Source: [Flexibacter] sp. ATCC 35208 (GTDB lineage Bacteria; Bacteroidota; Bacteroidia; Chitinophagales; Chitinophagaceae). Taken from it: a stretch of 64,000 nucleotides of DNA. Each line of letters starts with the position of its first letter. Position 1 is the stretch's first letter. Made by a program: the position numbers and the translations under genes. Below the pieces are notes generated by a model. The model saw nothing but the letters and a program-made list of their open reading frames with translations. It did no database searches and was not told the DNA's origin. This document shows, piece by piece, positions 43,401 through 52,366 of this stretch. The stretch lies in the NCBI RefSeq assembly GCF_001975825.1, contig NZ_MTKN01000036.1:17527-81526 (forward strand), read 5' to 3'.

Positions 43401-45350
43401 ATGAGACCGTGCATGCGGGATTATCTCCGTTTTATATTATTCATCCTTACGCTATTCTTCTTTGCAGGTAATACCATGACTGCTACTGTTGCTGTGTGCC
43501 AGCAAATGCCGAAGGACACGGCTTTCAAGACGAAACTGCTAAAGCGGATCACTGAAATGTTACAGTTCAGAAAAAACGCGCACAGACGTGAACAGCAGCG
43601 CATGATCACCATCGTCAACGGACTTTTTGTGGATTCGCTGGTAGCTACGCCGGCAGCGATTAAATACCTGAACTGGGCATTGGATAATGAACGAAGTCAA
43701 AACTTCGGGCAATTACGGCAACTACTAAACGATAGTTTATCTAAACGAAAGTCAGATACTGTATTAGTGAAAGCGACTATTACTGATGAAGAGATGACCG
43801 AGCTGGCAGCGAAGCTCATACCGCTGTTAAAGCAAAAGGAAGCAATGATCCGGAATGATACAGCACAACAACAACGATTGAAAACAATCCGGACCCTATA
43901 CAGCAGACCCCCTGATCAGGTAGATACCTTGAGACTCAATGATACTACAGGAATAACGTATAAAATAAAGTTAGGGCACGAGGCAGAAGTGATCGGTATT
44001 CAGGCGAAGGATAATGGAGATGCATATTTGAATTACAATTTCACTTCGCTGAGTTATCTTTCCATTGCACCGCCGGGATCATCCAAAATATTGACTGCTG
44101 CCAGCAAAGGTGTTTGTAAGACATTGCTTACCCTATCAGCAGGTAAGGGATTATTACAAAATGAAGAGCAGCAGTTTGAGCTGGTAGATTCTTTGTTGCT
44201 GGCGTTGCAGGATCAGGAGGCAGCTGGGGTGAATGTCTGGTTTAAAGATTTGAAACAAAATGAGCGGGAAGCGTTTGTAAGATTTGTGACGATACTATAT
44301 AATTATCTTGATCATAGTGCACCTGGAAAATATAGTGTATCAATCACGATACCTGCGTATGATAAAAATAAGGCGTATGATTTGAGAGAGCTCGCCCCGA
44401 TGGTGAAATATTTCCTGATCAATTTTACAGAGGCGCCAGCTACAGTGGGTAGTAGTGATCCATTGAAAGGGAATAATAATTACAGTATAGAAGCTGTAGT
44501 GTCAAGGTATGTGAATCAGCTTATCGCACCTGGGCAATTTATTGTGATGCTTCCTTATGATGGGATTAAATGGACGGGGAAGAGTTATTCCTATGTAGCG
44601 TATAAGGATATTAAAAAAGCGTTTCCGGCAGATACGATGATCAATTATGATGTGACAGCAGCATCAGCGTATGTAGAGAAGATGGAGAATGGCAAGACCG
44701 TGCAGATCTGGTTTAATGATCCGACTACGCTGGATGTGAAGTATGATTATGTATTGAGGAATGGATTGGGTGGAGTGGCAATTTGTCCGCTGGGAGCGGA
44801 TGACGGGTATGGGGAGTTGTGGGATGAGCTGACGGATAAATTTGTGGTGGCGGATACAGTTTGGATGGATACGGTGAGATTAACACCATTGCCTGTAAAA
44901 AAACTGAGTTTGTGGACGCGGATTAAGTTGAGGTTCAGGCATGAGATCCGGGCGATCCATATGCTGTTTCATGATCCTTGCGGTATCAGGGCAGAGAATT
45001 ATGCCAGTGATGAATATTTTAAATACCTGACGATATTTCTGTTTGTTTGTGTGGTGATAATTGGAGTGGTGTATGCGTATAAAGTGCGGATGGATGGCGC
45101 GGATTGGAAATGGCGGCAAAAGGTGTTGTATTTGTTTATAGGGCTGATTGTGTTGTTTGGGCTGTCGTTTACGACGAGTTTGATGTTGGCGAAAAGGATG
45201 CCGTGGCTGGGCCTTACGGATGATCCTGTGGAGTGTAGAAATATCTCATTGTATAATGTATTGGTGGTTTTTTTGATTGGTATTGTGTTGGGGATGATTT
45301 TGATGAGGGTGTTTGTTTTCCCGTTGGCGAGGAAGAAAGATATGCCATAA
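43401..45350 (+). CDS. Membrane protein with a degenerate GH18-like domain
   Basis: The 649-residue product has an N-terminal signal/membrane segment (about 8-26), a large extracytoplasmic region, and three C-terminal membrane segments (about 545-565, 580-602, 622-647). Residues about 205-480 resemble a glycoside hydrolase family 18 barrel: YLSIAPPG, KTLLTLSAGKG, SVSITIPAYDKNKAYDLRELA, YFLINF, FIVMLPYDGIKW and the family-like end GLGGVAICPLGADDGYGELW. At the place of the catalytic DGxDxDxE strand (about 273-282) it has AAGVNVWFKDLK, so acid catalysis should be lost. It may bind glycans or anchor a surface complex. It is transcribed away from the injection-system operon; a link is only positional. 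Confidence 0.6.
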   Translation: MRPCMRDYLRFILFILTLFFFAGNTMTATVAVCQQMPKDTAFKTKLLKRITEMLQFRKNAHRREQQRMITIVNGLFVDSLVATPAAIKYLNWALDNERSQNFGQLRQLLNDSLSKRKSDTVLVKATITDEEMTELAAKLIPLLKQKEAMIRNDTAQQQRLKTIRTLYSRPPDQVDTLRLNDTTGITYKIKLGHEAEVIGIQAKDNGDAYLNYNFTSLSYLSIAPPGSSKILTAASKGVCKTLLTLSAGKGLLQNEEQQFELVDSLLLALQDQEAAGVNVWFKDLKQNEREAFVRFVTILYNYLDHSAPGKYSVSITIPAYDKNKAYDLRELAPMVKYFLINFTEAPATVGSSDPLKGNNNYSIEAVVSRYVNQLIAPGQFIVMLPYDGIKWTGKSYSYVAYKDIKKAFPADTMINYDVTAASAYVEKMENGKTVQIWFNDPTTLDVKYDYVLRNGLGGVAICPLGADDGYGELWDELTDKFVVADTVWMDTVRLTPLPVKKLSLWTRIKLRFRHEIRAIHMLFHDPCGIRAENYASDEYFKYLTIFLFVCVVIIGVVYAYKVRMDGADWKWRQKVLYLFIGLIVLFGLSFTTSLMLAKRMPWLGLTDDPVECRNISLYNVLVVFLIGIVLGMILMRVFVFPLARKKDMP

Positions 45351-45495
45351 AGGTTTGGCGTATTTCATTCCGGGTTTTAATACTTTTTTATCTCAATGTT
45401 GTATTTTGTCTCTCATATTGGTGTTATAATGGCGTTGTAGCTTCTGTGCACCAAATAATACTTTTTTACTACCTTGCAGATAGAATGCCATCGTT

Positions 45496-46383
45496 ATGAG
45501 AGAAAAATTATTACGGGAGATCACTCCGCTGACACCCAATGATTGCTTCACATTATTTGCCAGAGAGAAGACGGGTTTTGATTTCCCATTGCATTATCAC
45601 GAGGAGTTTGAACTGAATTTTATCCAGCATGCCACGGGTGCAAAGCGCATCATTGGGGATCATATGGAGGAAATCGGCGACCTGGAACTGGTACTTGTAG
45701 GCCCCAATCTTCAGCATGGGTGGTTTACGCACAAGCATGCCGGAGGGGTAATCCGCGAGATCACCATTCAGTTTCACAGGGACCTGTTTGATGATAAATT
45801 TTTACAGCGGAACCAGATGAGTTTTATCAGAAGTATGCTGGAAAGATCGCTTCGGGGTATTCTTTTTTCGCAGGAGACGGTGGGAAGTATAATGCCCCGG
45901 TTAATACAGCTGCCACACAAGCAGGGATTTGACTCTGTACTGGAATTACTGTCTATTCTCCATGACCTCTCTATTTCCCGGAATATCAGGATCCTGTCGG
46001 ATGCAAGTTTTCGGAATACGGAAACGCTCTCTTACAACAGCCGGCGGATTGACAATGTGATGAAATACCTGAACGAGCATTTTGACAAAAATGTCACTCT
46101 TGGAGAGGCGGCAAAAATAGCGTCGATGACAGAGGTGTCTTTTAGTCGTTTTTTTAAGCTGAAGATCGGGAAGACATTTGTAGATACGCTTATAGAAATC
46201 CGGCTGGGTCATGCTTCCCGCATGTTAATAGAAACCACGCATAGTATTAATGAAATCGCCTATAAATGTGGGTTCAATAATATATCAAACTTCAATAGGA
46301 TTTTCCGCAAAAAAAAGGATTGCACTCCTAAGGAATTCCGGCAGGCGTATACTTCTTCATCAGGTGTGCGCACCTTTGTTTAA
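45496..46383 (+). CDS. AraC-family transcriptional regulator
   Basis: The 295-residue product has an N-terminal cupin (about 20-110, DFPLHYHEEFELNFI and LVLVGPNLQHGWF) and a C-terminal AraC double helix-turn-helix (about 190-290, TLGEAAKIASMTEVSFSRFFK and INEIAYKCGFNNISNFNRIFRKKK). Such proteins often sense a sugar or other small ligand and activate a nearby operon. No uptake or catabolic operon adjoins it here; the next gene, 46 nt on, is the phytochrome kinase. Its targets are unknown. The 145-nt upstream gap shows no clear promoter. Confidence 0.9.
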   Translation: MREKLLREITPLTPNDCFTLFAREKTGFDFPLHYHEEFELNFIQHATGAKRIIGDHMEEIGDLELVLVGPNLQHGWFTHKHAGGVIREITIQFHRDLFDDKFLQRNQMSFIRSMLERSLRGILFSQETVGSIMPRLIQLPHKQGFDSVLELLSILHDLSISRNIRILSDASFRNTETLSYNSRRIDNVMKYLNEHFDKNVTLGEAAKIASMTEVSFSRFFKLKIGKTFVDTLIEIRLGHASRMLIETTHSINEIAYKCGFNNISNFNRIFRKKKDCTPKEFRQAYTSSSGVRTFV

Positions 46384-46429
46384 GGGAGAAAAAATGGGGC
46401 TTTGGACCAAATTTTGACGATATTAGTTT

Positions 46430-48727
46430 ATGCCGATTAATCCCGGCATTTTATGCATGAATATTATTGAGATTGTCAACAAGCAGGTACTGACCATAGG
46501 GAATTGTGAAAGTGAACCGATACATATCCCTGGCAGCATCCAGCCCCATGGCATGTTACTGGCCATTATACCGGCCAGCGGGGTGATCCGGTACTGTAGC
46601 GCAAATACCCACCAATTTATTGATAAACAACCAGCTGAAATCCTGGGTCAATCCCTGGCTGCTATCCACCCGGCTCTTTGGGAAAAGGTAGAACCCTTAT
46701 TGGATGCAGAAAATTCTCCATTTCATCCTATCATCGCCGGTGACCTGCAGACGACCATCCACGAAAGCGGCGAATTTCGCATTTTAAGTATCGAAAAACG
46801 CCTCGATCAAATAAATGACCCAGACTATGCCTTCGATCAGACAAGGGGCTTTATTGGCTTTATAGAGCATTCCAGGACCCTCAAAGAACTCTGTCAGAAC
46901 ATTGCGGCCGAGACAGCCCGTATTACGGGGTTTGACAGGGTCATGATTTACCGCTTTGACAAAGAATACAACGGGGAAGTTTTTGCAGAATACTGCCGGG
47001 AGGGTTTACCGCCTTACCTGGATCTGCATTACCCACATACAGATATACCGCCACAGGCGAGGGAGTTGTACCTCCACAACCTGCTCCGTCTTATTCCGGA
47101 TGTACAGTATGAGCCGGTGCCATTGCTGACCATTGCCACAAAGCAGGAGCCTGTGCAGCAGCTGGACCTGAGCGATGTAGGTCTCCGGAGCGTATCTCCC
47201 ATCCATGTGCAATACCTCAAAAATATGAGCGTAGGGGCTTCCATGAGCGTATCCGTCATTATGGAAGGCAATTTATGGGGCCTGATCGCCTGCCATCATT
47301 CCGAGCCACTGATCCTGTCGTCCCAGCAAAAAAAGGCGGCTTTACTCCAGGGGCACTTTCTGAGTTCGCAGATCCGGGTACAGCAGGTAGCTGAGGAGCA
47401 TGCCGTAAATGTAAATGTGGAAGCACATCTGCAGCTGCTACTGAACCAGATTGATCACGATGAAGACCTGAGTCAGAAATTTGAGCAGTTTACCTCCCTC
47501 CTTTCAGTGACGAATGCGACCGGGGTTGTCCTGCTGCACGAAGGCAAGATCTATGAAAAAGGGCTGGTACCTTCCAGGGATAAAGTCCTGGGACTGATCC
47601 GCTGGGTAGGGGATAATGTAAAGTCGAGTCTCTTTTCTACAAACTGCCTCAGTAAGCGTTATCCAGATGGCGTTACGATGAGTAAATATGGATCCGGCGT
47701 GATCTTTCATGCTATGGGTAAACCAACCGATAGCTGTGTGATCTGGTTCCGTGAAGAACTGGAACGTACTGTAAAATGGGCGGGAAGACCTGATACTGCG
47801 TTGCAGAAGAAAGCGGAGGGAAAGCCCCTGACACCCCGTAAGTCATTTGAAATATGGAAAGAGATGGTTAAGTACCAATCGGCTGAATTCAGGGCTTCGG
47901 AGATCAATGCAGCGATCCGCTTTGCCACTTCCCTGCAAAACCATTTCCATCTCACTTACCTCCGTAATGAAGAAAACAGGCTTCGTGTGCTGAATGAACG
48001 CCTGCAACAGGCCAACCAGGAGCTTTCTAATATCAATTGGATCACCTCGCACGATTTGAAAGAACCTTTAAGAAAGATTCAACTCATGTCGTCGAGAATT
48101 GTGTATGAGGGTGGCGACAATCTGTCGGAAGTCATCAAAGTACACATTGAGAAGATCCGCAATTCTGCCAGCAGAATGCAACACCTGGTAGACGATATTC
48201 TTTCCTATAGCATGATGAACAACCGGAATAATATGTTTACCCTGGGCAACCTGGAACCGATTATTTTGGAGGTAGGAGCTGAACTGGAAGAAGAACTGGC
48301 GCAAAAGAAAGGACTGCTTTCCGTTCAGTCTATGCCTCAGGATCTCCGTATCGTGACCCACCAGATGGGGCAATTATTTTTGAACCTGATCTCCAATGCG
48401 ATCAAATTTGCCCGGCCAGGTGTACCGCCTGAAATTTATATCAACTGCCAGGTAGAGAAAGGCCGGGACATACTCGAAGTGGTATTGCCTGCTGATAAAA
48501 GTTTTTATTGTATCCGCATTTCAGATAACGGCATGGGGTTCGAGCCGAGGTTCAATGAAAAGATTTTTGATATCTTTTACAGACTACATGATCGGAACAC
48601 TTATGAGGGTACGGGAATTGGATTAGCTATCTGTAAAAAAATTATGGAGAACCACCATGGGGCTATCACTGCAAGCGGTGAAGCCGGTAGGGGAGCGATT
48701 TTCAGGGTTTATTTGCCTGTCGAATAA
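46430..48727 (+). CDS. bphP: Bacteriophytochrome sensor histidine kinase
   Basis: The 765-residue red/far-red photoreceptor has the order PAS, GAF, PHY, HisKA, HATPase. The biliverdin-binding Cys is Cys26 in GNCESEPIHIPGSIQPHG. The GAF signature is HYPHTDIPPQARELYLHN and the PHY tongue shows LTPRKSFEIW. The phospho-accepting His is near 540 (NWITSHDLKEPLRK), followed by NLISNAIKFARPG and GTGIGLAICKKIMENHHG. An ATG at 46457 would shorten it by nine residues and is also possible. No heme oxygenase gene for biliverdin is in the window. The CheY-like regulator at 50560 may be its partner. Confidence 0.95.
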   Translation: MPINPGILCMNIIEIVNKQVLTIGNCESEPIHIPGSIQPHGMLLAIIPASGVIRYCSANTHQFIDKQPAEILGQSLAAIHPALWEKVEPLLDAENSPFHPIIAGDLQTTIHESGEFRILSIEKRLDQINDPDYAFDQTRGFIGFIEHSRTLKELCQNIAAETARITGFDRVMIYRFDKEYNGEVFAEYCREGLPPYLDLHYPHTDIPPQARELYLHNLLRLIPDVQYEPVPLLTIATKQEPVQQLDLSDVGLRSVSPIHVQYLKNMSVGASMSVSVIMEGNLWGLIACHHSEPLILSSQQKKAALLQGHFLSSQIRVQQVAEEHAVNVNVEAHLQLLLNQIDHDEDLSQKFEQFTSLLSVTNATGVVLLHEGKIYEKGLVPSRDKVLGLIRWVGDNVKSSLFSTNCLSKRYPDGVTMSKYGSGVIFHAMGKPTDSCVIWFREELERTVKWAGRPDTALQKKAEGKPLTPRKSFEIWKEMVKYQSAEFRASEINAAIRFATSLQNHFHLTYLRNEENRLRVLNERLQQANQELSNINWITSHDLKEPLRKIQLMSSRIVYEGGDNLSEVIKVHIEKIRNSASRMQHLVDDILSYSMMNNRNNMFTLGNLEPIILEVGAELEEELAQKKGLLSVQSMPQDLRIVTHQMGQLFLNLISNAIKFARPGVPPEIYINCQVEKGRDILEVVLPADKSFYCIRISDNGMGFEPRFNEKIFDIFYRLHDRNTYEGTGIGLAICKKIMENHHGAITASGEAGRGAIFRVYLPVE

Positions 48728-48779
48728 AAGCCGTTTTCATAGGGCCATTTCAGTTAGACAGAAAAAAGGCATAATTTTT

Positions 48780-48810
48780 TTTGGTGATTTAAAAATAAAG
48801 TCTACTTTTG
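48780..48810 (+). promoter_or_regulatory. Consensus Bacteroidota promoter for tRNA-Arg copy 1
   Basis: TTTG at 48780-48783 and TACTTTTG at 48803-48810 are spaced exactly 19 nt, a full match to TTTG-N19-TAnnTTTG. The tRNA starts 19 nt farther on. Confidence 0.85.
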
Positions 48811-48829
48811 CAATCCCAATCACGGGAAT

Positions 48830-48903
48830 GGCCTCGTAGCTCAACTGAATAGAGCATCTGACTACGGATCAGAAGGTTTCTGGTTTGAATCCAGACGAGG
48901 TCA
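48830..48903 (+). tRNA. tRNA-Arg (anticodon ACG), copy 1
   Basis: The 74-nt cloverleaf has a 7-bp acceptor stem (GGCCTCG with CGAGGTC, one G-T pair), D stem GCTC/GAGC, anticodon stem TCTGA/TCAGA around loop CTACGGA (anticodon ACG), and T stem TCTGG/CCAGA with loop TTTGAATC. The 3' CCA is not encoded. The A34 would be edited to inosine by TadA to read CGU, CGC and CGA. Confidence 0.97.
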
Positions 48904-48909
48904 CAAAAG

Positions 48910-48953
48910 AGAGGAAAGTTTTGTACTAAAAGAGATCAAAACTTTTCTCCTTC
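48910..48953 (+). terminator. Stem-loop between the two tRNA-Arg genes
   Basis: GGAAAGTTTTG (about 48913-48923) can pair with CAAAACTTTTCTCC (about 48938-48951) and would end or process the first tRNA transcript. It has no long T-tract. Confidence 0.45.
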
Positions 48954-48972
48954 AAAAAAAGAAAAGGCAAAA

Positions 48973-49004
48973 TTTGGTAGTCTGAAAAATATTTTCTAAA
49001 TTTG
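48973..49004 (+). promoter_or_regulatory. Consensus Bacteroidota promoter for tRNA-Arg copy 2
   Basis: TTTG at 48973-48976 and TAAATTTG at 48997-49004 are spaced 20 nt, again matching the consensus. The second tRNA begins 11 nt later, so each copy has its own promoter. Confidence 0.85.
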
Positions 49005-49015
49005 CCCTCCCAAAT

Positions 49016-49089
49016 GGCTTCGTAGCTCAACTGAATAGAGCATCTGACTACGGATCAGAAGGTTTCTGGTTTGAATCCAGACGAGGTCA
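49016..49089 (+). tRNA. tRNA-Arg (anticodon ACG), copy 2
   Basis: It is the same 74-nt tRNA as copy 1, differing in the acceptor stem (GGCTTCG rather than GGCCTCG, so a second G-T wobble pair forms). The anticodon loop CTACGGA and the T and D arms are identical. The CCA is not fully encoded as part of the gene (CACCC follows). It is a recent tandem duplicate. Confidence 0.97.
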
Positions 49090-49093
49090 CCCA

Positions 49094-49130
49094 AAAAGCC
49101 CGTTTCATCTACATGAAACGGGCTTTTCTT
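49094..49130 (+). terminator. Rho-independent terminator after the tRNA-Arg pair
   Basis: AAAAGCCCGTTTCAT and ATGAAACGGGCTTTT form a perfect 15-bp stem with a 4-nt loop, then TTTTG. It lies 4 nt after the second tRNA and 26 nt before rlmH. Confidence 0.92.
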
Positions 49131-49155
49131 TTGTGCATACTATAGATCTATCATC

Positions 49156-49629
49156 ATGAAAATACAACTCTGGAGCATCGGGAAGGAAAATGACGCATAC
49201 ATCAGAGATGGTATAGCGGTTTTCCAGAAGCGGTTACAGCATTATACAGATTTTGAGCTCAGGCTGATCCCTACGGTGAAGCAGGCGGCAAGTCTGTCTG
49301 TCCCGGAGCTCAAAAAGGCGGAAGCGAAGATGATTATGGACATGCTCCAACCCCAGGATTACCTCCTCGCCCTGGATGAACATGGAAAGATGCATACGAC
49401 CCTGCAACTGGCAGATTTTCTGCAGCAAAGGGCAAATGCAGGCACCAGGCAGTTAATTATCCTGATTGGCGGGGCCTATGGGATCGATAGTAGTTTGCTG
49501 GAAAGGGCACAGTTGAAAATGTCCCTCTCGCCACTCACATTTCCGCACCAGTTGGTAAGATTGATTATGACGGAACAAATTTACAGGGCGTATACAGTTT
49601 TGAACCGGGAAAAATATCATCATCAGTGA
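49156..49629 (+). CDS. rlmH: 23S rRNA (pseudouridine1915-N3)-methyltransferase
   Basis: The 157-residue SPOUT methyltransferase methylates pseudouridine 1915 in helix 69 of 23S rRNA. Its length is typical. The knot motifs DYLLALDEHGKMHTTLQLADFLQ, LIILIGGAYGIDSSLLERAQLKMSLSPLTFPHQL (split at L) and the C-terminal EQIYRAYTVLNREKYHHQ are diagnostic, and the last includes the conserved Tyr-His end. It follows the tRNA terminator, so it must have its own start signal or read-through. The rhomboid gene is 42 nt downstream. Confidence 0.96.
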   Translation: MKIQLWSIGKENDAYIRDGIAVFQKRLQHYTDFELRLIPTVKQAASLSVPELKKAEAKMIMDMLQPQDYLLALDEHGKMHTTLQLADFLQQRANAGTRQLIILIGGAYGIDSSLLERAQLKMSLSPLTFPHQLVRLIMTEQIYRAYTVLNREKYHHQ

Positions 49630-49671
49630 TAATTTTAAGTAAATTACAACCAATAAATTATTTGACTCAAC

Positions 49672-50298
49672 ATGGAAGGCTTTACTTTAACGCATACAAT
49701 TATTCTGATCACCTGCCTGGTATCACTCACTACAATGTTCTACAATCCGGAGAAGATTTACGACCTGAGCCTGCGCCCAACCATGATCAGAGATCGTAAG
49801 CAGTACTACCGCTTCTTCACCTGTGGTCTTGTACACGCTGACCTGATGCACCTGGGTTTCAACATGCTCTCCCTCTACTTCTGCGGACGCTTTATAGAAC
49901 AAACATTCGAAGCTATCTTTCAGTCTAAATTTTACTTCCTGATATTTTATGTGTTAGGGATTATCTTATCAGGTATTCCCACTTATATTAAGCACAAAAA
50001 CGATGACCATTATTCTTCCATAGGTGCATCCGGTGCTGTATCTGCTGTGATCTACGCAACCGTATTATTTGCACCATGGGCGAAAATCTATGTACTGATA
50101 TTTCCTATGCCGCTGATCCTGTACGCAGTATTGTACATCGTGATGACGGCTTACCTGGATAAACGTCAGTACGGCGATGGTATCAATCACTCTGCGCACT
50201 TGTGGGGAGCTATATTCGGTCTGATCTTCCCGATTATTTTCAAGCCGCAGATTGTTTTGTACTTCCTGAATCAACTCATGCACCCCTCTTTCTTTTAA
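49672..50298 (+). CDS. Rhomboid-family intramembrane serine protease
   Basis: The 208-residue protein has about six membrane segments. The catalytic Ser is in YSSIGASGAVSAVIYA (about 118) and the catalytic His in NHSAHLWGAIFGLI (about 175). The LHLGFNM-type motif in L1 is HADLMHLGFNMLSLYF. It should cleave transmembrane segments of other membrane proteins; the substrates are unknown. It ends at a strong terminator and probably shares a transcript with rlmH. Confidence 0.92.
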   Translation: MEGFTLTHTIILITCLVSLTTMFYNPEKIYDLSLRPTMIRDRKQYYRFFTCGLVHADLMHLGFNMLSLYFCGRFIEQTFEAIFQSKFYFLIFYVLGIILSGIPTYIKHKNDDHYSSIGASGAVSAVIYATVLFAPWAKIYVLIFPMPLILYAVLYIVMTAYLDKRQYGDGINHSAHLWGAIFGLIFPIIFKPQIVLYFLNQLMHPSFF

Positions 50299-50316
50299 AA
50301 GGGCAATACGATATTG

Positions 50317-50353
50317 AAAAGCCGCTTGGGTCTATGTCCCAAGCGGCTTTTTC
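50317..50353 (+). terminator. Rho-independent terminator after the rhomboid gene
   Basis: AAAAGCCGCTTGGG and CCCAAGCGGCTTTT pair in a 14-bp stem with a 7-nt loop, followed by TTC ATTTT. The remaining 50354-50559 holds no gene. Confidence 0.92.
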
Positions 50354-50559
50354 ATTTTACACGGCCTGCTTTTTGCAATTGTGTCTTTGAATCAAGGCTC
50401 CAGCTAAGCGAAACAAGCCATCTGATAAAATCTGAGACCACCCGGATTGAGAAAGGAAGTAAATATCCCTACAATACCAATGTGGATCAAGAATCAATTA
50501 GTGGATTTTTTTCTACGGGAGTCTCTTCATCACTCATAAGGAATTGGTAGCAATCACGT

Positions 50560-51015
50560 ATGGAAGAAAAAATAGTGAAAATATTATTGGCCGATGATGA
50601 TCTGGAGGATCGCTTTATTATGCAGGACGCTTTCAATGCCATCAATCTGCCTGATGTGCCCTTACTTGTTGAAGATGGAGAAAAAGTATTACAGCATATG
50701 GAACAGCTTTCACTGGATGCAGGAACCCTTCCTTCCCTGATTGTGCTGGACCTGAATATGCCGAGGATGAGCGGCACAGAAACCTTACGTGAACTAAAGA
50801 ACATTCCCGAATACCAGAACATTCCAGTGATTATCTTCTCCTCTTCCATGAATGTAATGGAAATGCATCAGTGCCGTCAATTAGGTGCCCTGTCCTATAT
50901 GGTAAAACCATTTACTTACGAGGAATACCTTGTTTCAGCACAACATTTCTATGATTTTTGTCTGAAAAAACACTCCTTTCCGGAACTCAGCAGTCTGATT
51001 CAAAACTTTAAATAG
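50560..51015 (+). CDS. CheY-like response regulator (Rcp1 type)
   Basis: The 151-residue single receiver domain has the acidic pair in LLADDDLEDR (about 11), the phospho-acceptor Asp in LIVLDLNMPRMSG (about 64), Thr/Ser in VIIFSSS and the Lys in MVKPFTYEEY (about 118). No output domain is attached. Rcp1-like regulators act with bacteriophytochromes. The kinase gene here lies about 1.8 kb upstream on the same strand, so a pairing is plausible but not proven. It overlaps the convergent tilS gene by 8 nt. Confidence 0.9.
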   Translation: MEEKIVKILLADDDLEDRFIMQDAFNAINLPDVPLLVEDGEKVLQHMEQLSLDAGTLPSLIVLDLNMPRMSGTETLRELKNIPEYQNIPVIIFSSSMNVMEMHQCRQLGALSYMVKPFTYEEYLVSAQHFYDFCLKKHSFPELSSLIQNFK

Positions 51016-52342
51016 GCTGCCACTCCAGCACCAACATATTGCTGGTATGGGGGGTAATCTTACACCGGTCATCTATGCGCATACCGATGATCCAGACTAT
51101 TCGTTTGGCGGATTCCAGCACCCATATATTCTCTTTCTGTATCAATGATAATTTCTGATCTATGAAGAAGCGACTCAGCTTTTTCTTTTTCCGCATGCCT
51201 AATGGGTAGAAATAATCTCCCTGTTTCCAGCGGCGCATGAGCAATGGGAATTGTAAAGTATCCATGTCCAGGCAGGCCATGTGCGGAGAACCAGGAATGG
51301 GGGCACCTTCACTGCTTCGGATCTTCAACTTCAGGGACCCTCCTTTCACTGGCACAACTGCTGTTTCTTTTTCAATCACAATCAGGGGAGCTTCCGGAGC
51401 TTCCAGTGGCGTAATTAACAGCCACACTCTGTCGCGGATAATCCGGTGGGTGGTAGTTTCTACCAGTCTGCCGGGTTCTGATTGCAGCAGATCGATCACC
51501 TGTGGTAATTGCGGGGCACTACAGCCAAAGTCTTTGAAGATCTCCCAGGCAATTGTTTGCAGGGGTATCGCTTTTTGGAGCTTTAGTACAGGTACTTTAA
51601 AATTATCCCCCTGTTTGAACAGCAACCGTTTTTTATGCCTCAGTACTGCTTCCGTATACAGTTGTTCTGCTTCCCTGAAACGGTCTATACTGGCCGCCAT
51701 TTGGGGTACAACCGCCGGAAAGGTCTCCTGTATAACGGGGATGACTTTGTGCCGGAAGAAATTGCGTGTATATTTTACTGTTATATTAGAACTGTCTTCT
51801 ACAAATCCCCAACCGTTCGCTGTTGCCAGGGCCACCAGATCTTCTTTTTGTGCAAAGAGCAATGGCCGGATCAGGTGTTGCTGACGGGGTAATATACCGT
51901 GAAGACCTGCAATACCGGTGCCTTTGGAGAAATTCATGAGTACTGTTTCTACATTGTCCTGCATGTGATGTGCGGTGGCGAGGAATGCATACCCCTGTTG
52001 CTGACGGATCTCTTCCAGCCATGTATAACGCAGTTCACGGGCTGCCACCTGGATGGATACACGTTTTTCATTAGCGTATACTTCGGTATCAAAGCGAATG
52101 GAGTACAATGGTACTCCCAGTTCATTGGCCAGTGCGGTCACGAATGTTTCGTCTCTTGTAGATTCTACCCCTCTGAGCTGAAAATTGCAGTGTGCAATGC
52201 CACAGTCAATGCCCGCCTGTTTGTACAGGTGTGCCATCACGACGGAATCCACGCCGCCGCTTACAGCCAGCAAGATCCTGTCTCCTGGTTGGTACAACTT
52301 TTCTGCTGCGATATATTCCTTAAACCTGTTAATAAGTTCCAT
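51008..52342 (-). CDS. tilS: tRNA(Ile)-lysidine synthetase
   Basis: The 444-residue essential enzyme places lysidine at position 34 of tRNA-Ile2 so that it reads AUA. The N-terminal PP-loop ILLAVSGGVDSVVMAHL (about 23-39) binds ATP. ARELRYTWLEEIRQQQGYAFLATAHHMQDNVETVLMNFSKGTGIAGLHGI (split into its parts ARELRYTWLEEI and ATAHHMQDNVETVLMN) is diagnostic. The C-terminal TilS domain starts about 365 (LLMRRWKQGDYFYPLGM and KKLSRFFIDQKL). The next upstream gene (TPR protein) ends 24 nt away. Confidence 0.96.
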   Translation of the reverse strand: MELINRFKEYIAAEKLYQPGDRILLAVSGGVDSVVMAHLYKQAGIDCGIAHCNFQLRGVESTRDETFVTALANELGVPLYSIRFDTEVYANEKRVSIQVAARELRYTWLEEIRQQQGYAFLATAHHMQDNVETVLMNFSKGTGIAGLHGILPRQQHLIRPLLFAQKEDLVALATANGWGFVEDSSNITVKYTRNFFRHKVIPVIQETFPAVVPQMAASIDRFREAEQLYTEAVLRHKKRLLFKQGDNFKVPVLKLQKAIPLQTIAWEIFKDFGCSAPQLPQVIDLLQSEPGRLVETTTHRIIRDRVWLLITPLEAPEAPLIVIEKETAVVPVKGGSLKLKIRSSEGAPIPGSPHMACLDMDTLQFPLLMRRWKQGDYFYPLGMRKKKKLSRFFIDQKLSLIQKENIWVLESAKRIVWIIGMRIDDRCKITPHTSNMLVLEWQPI

Positions 52343-52366
52343 AGTGTTGATTCGATTGTTATTTTC

